Of a DNA stretch of 43,245 nt, positions 42,728-43,245 are shown one piece after another; position 1 is the first letter of the stretch, and each line of letters starts with the position of its first letter. The notes beneath the pieces were generated by a model. The model had not been told where the DNA came from. It saw only the letters and a list, made by a program, of their open reading frames with translations, and ran no database searches. The stretch covers positions 1-43,245 of the forward strand of contig NZ_BBJR01000056.1 of NCBI RefSeq assembly GCF_000739875.1. The letters are read 5' to 3'. The translations under genes were made by a program, and so were the position numbers. The DNA comes from Comamonas aquatica NBRC 14918. Its GTDB lineage: Bacteria > Pseudomonadota > Gammaproteobacteria > Burkholderiales > Burkholderiaceae_C.

Positions 42728-43245
42728 GGCGTTGTTGCATAAATGCCGGTCGCAGGTGAGGTAGGCTCGGGAGATGAGTGAGATGAGCTGGGGTCGGGTT
42801 AAGTACCGCACAACGAACTGGAAGGCGTACAACGCAGCGTTGAAAGCGCGAGGAGACCTGACCATCTGGCTGGATAAGGACATGCAGTGGCTGGCCCAGC
42901 CCAGGGGCAAGCGTGGTCGTTGCCAGAAGTTCTCAGATGCGGCCATCCAGTTTTGCCTGACCATCAAGGGCTTGTTTGGGCAGCCCTTGCGCCAGACACT
43001 GGGCCTGGTGCAATCGCTATTGCGTATGGCAGGCCTGCCTTGGTCAGTGCCCGACTACAGCACGGTGTGTCGCAGACAAAAGAGCTTGAATGTGCAGGTG
43101 CACTACCGAGCAAGCGAGAAAGGCTTGCACCTGCTGGTCGACTCCACGGGCATCAAGTTCTTGAGCGAAGGTGAGTGGAAAACCAAAAAGCACGGTGCCG
43201 AGCGCCGCCGCCAGTGGCGCAAGGTGCATCTGGGTATTTGAATCG
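42728..43245 (+). mobile_element. IS5-family insertion sequence, left part
   Basis: The sequence ggcgttgttgcataaat (42728-42744) is a typical IS5-family left terminal repeat. The transposase start follows within 50 bases. The right end lies outside the window, so the target duplication cannot be checked. Confidence 0.82.
42774..43241 (+). pseudogene. IS5-family transposase, N-terminal half, possible frameshift
   Basis: The frame encodes 155 residues with the IS5 N-terminal domain (VKYRTTNWKAYNAALKARGD, LRQTLGLVQSLLRMAGLPWS, PDYSTVCRRQKSL) and the first DDE block LLVDSTGIKFLSEGEW, where the first catalytic Asp sits. It stops at TGA 43239-43241, just where the family continues after WRKVHLGI, so the second half of the DDE domain is missing. 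Reading att-gaa instead of att-tga would keep the frame open; this could be a real mutation or a sequencing error at the window end. ATG 42783 (gggag 10 bases upstream) is an alternative start. Confidence 0.75.

Overview
This is a GC-rich chromosomal segment from a betaproteobacterium, most likely Comamonadaceae (Comamonas/Acidovorax-like, Burkholderiales). The support is a phaC-phaA-phaB polyhydroxybutyrate operon with pgeF upstream, a dapC-dapD-pilU-dapE-prmB block, an exbB-exbD-lpxK-trm112-kdsB-adk run, two NADP isocitrate dehydrogenases, and a recurring palindrome built on the cores tagctgctagcgctt and gcctctagcgctt. No tRNA, rRNA, CRISPR array or prophage was seen. The right end runs into an IS5-family element.

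Layout. 0.2-3.1 kb: isochorismatase-like hydrolase (-), NlpC/P60 peptidase, small membrane protein, DusA. 3.1-3.9 kb: gene-free, with a 25-copy hexanucleotide microsatellite. 3.9-6.0 kb: intracellular PHB depolymerase PhaZ and a soluble RnfB-like ferredoxin. 6.2-7.7 kb: chemoreceptor with a C-terminal cytoplasmic Cache domain (-). 7.9-13.4 kb: succinylase-branch lysine/diaminopimelate genes dapC, dapD and dapE with a pilU-type ATPase and prmB. 13.5-16.4 kb: YheS-like ABC-F ATPase and a convergent LysE-type exporter. 16.5-17.1 kb: three tandem paralogous micro-ORFs (22-24 codons) sharing WPEDERDRKR, each with its own Shine-Dalgarno sequence. 17.2-22.3 kb (-): phaB, phaA, phaC, pgeF, plus a small membrane protein on the + strand. 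22.4-26.5 kb: FAH-family hydrolase, Zn-ribbon Nudix hydrolase, and a large soluble double-sensor/CheW fusion behind a sigma-54-like promoter. 26.5-34.8 kb: MFS exporter, icd, DUF192 protein, monomeric idh, sodB, xseA. 35.0-39.1 kb: exbB, exbD, lpxK, trm112-like, kdsB, adk. 39.3-41.7 kb: asparaginase (-) divergent from lexA, whose promoter carries two tandem SOS boxes, then two small proteins. 42.0-43.2 kb: universal stress protein and the IS5 element.

How the genes fit together. PhaC, PhaA and PhaB make PHB from acetyl-CoA, and PhaZ, 13 kb away, mobilises it. Two NADP-dependent isocitrate dehydrogenases of unrelated fold flank a DUF192 gene. Two cytoplasmic chemotaxis sensors, the Cache-tailed MCP and the CheW fusion, could read internal metabolic state; this is inference.

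The best candidate for something undescribed is the micro-ORF triplet at 16.5-17.1 kb. Next are the double-sensor CheW fusion, the palindrome family (two copies lie in frame inside xseA and prmB), the large microsatellite, and shared TCTT-N4-AAGA palindromes upstream of idh and adk. All family calls come from reading sequence motifs; no database search was run.
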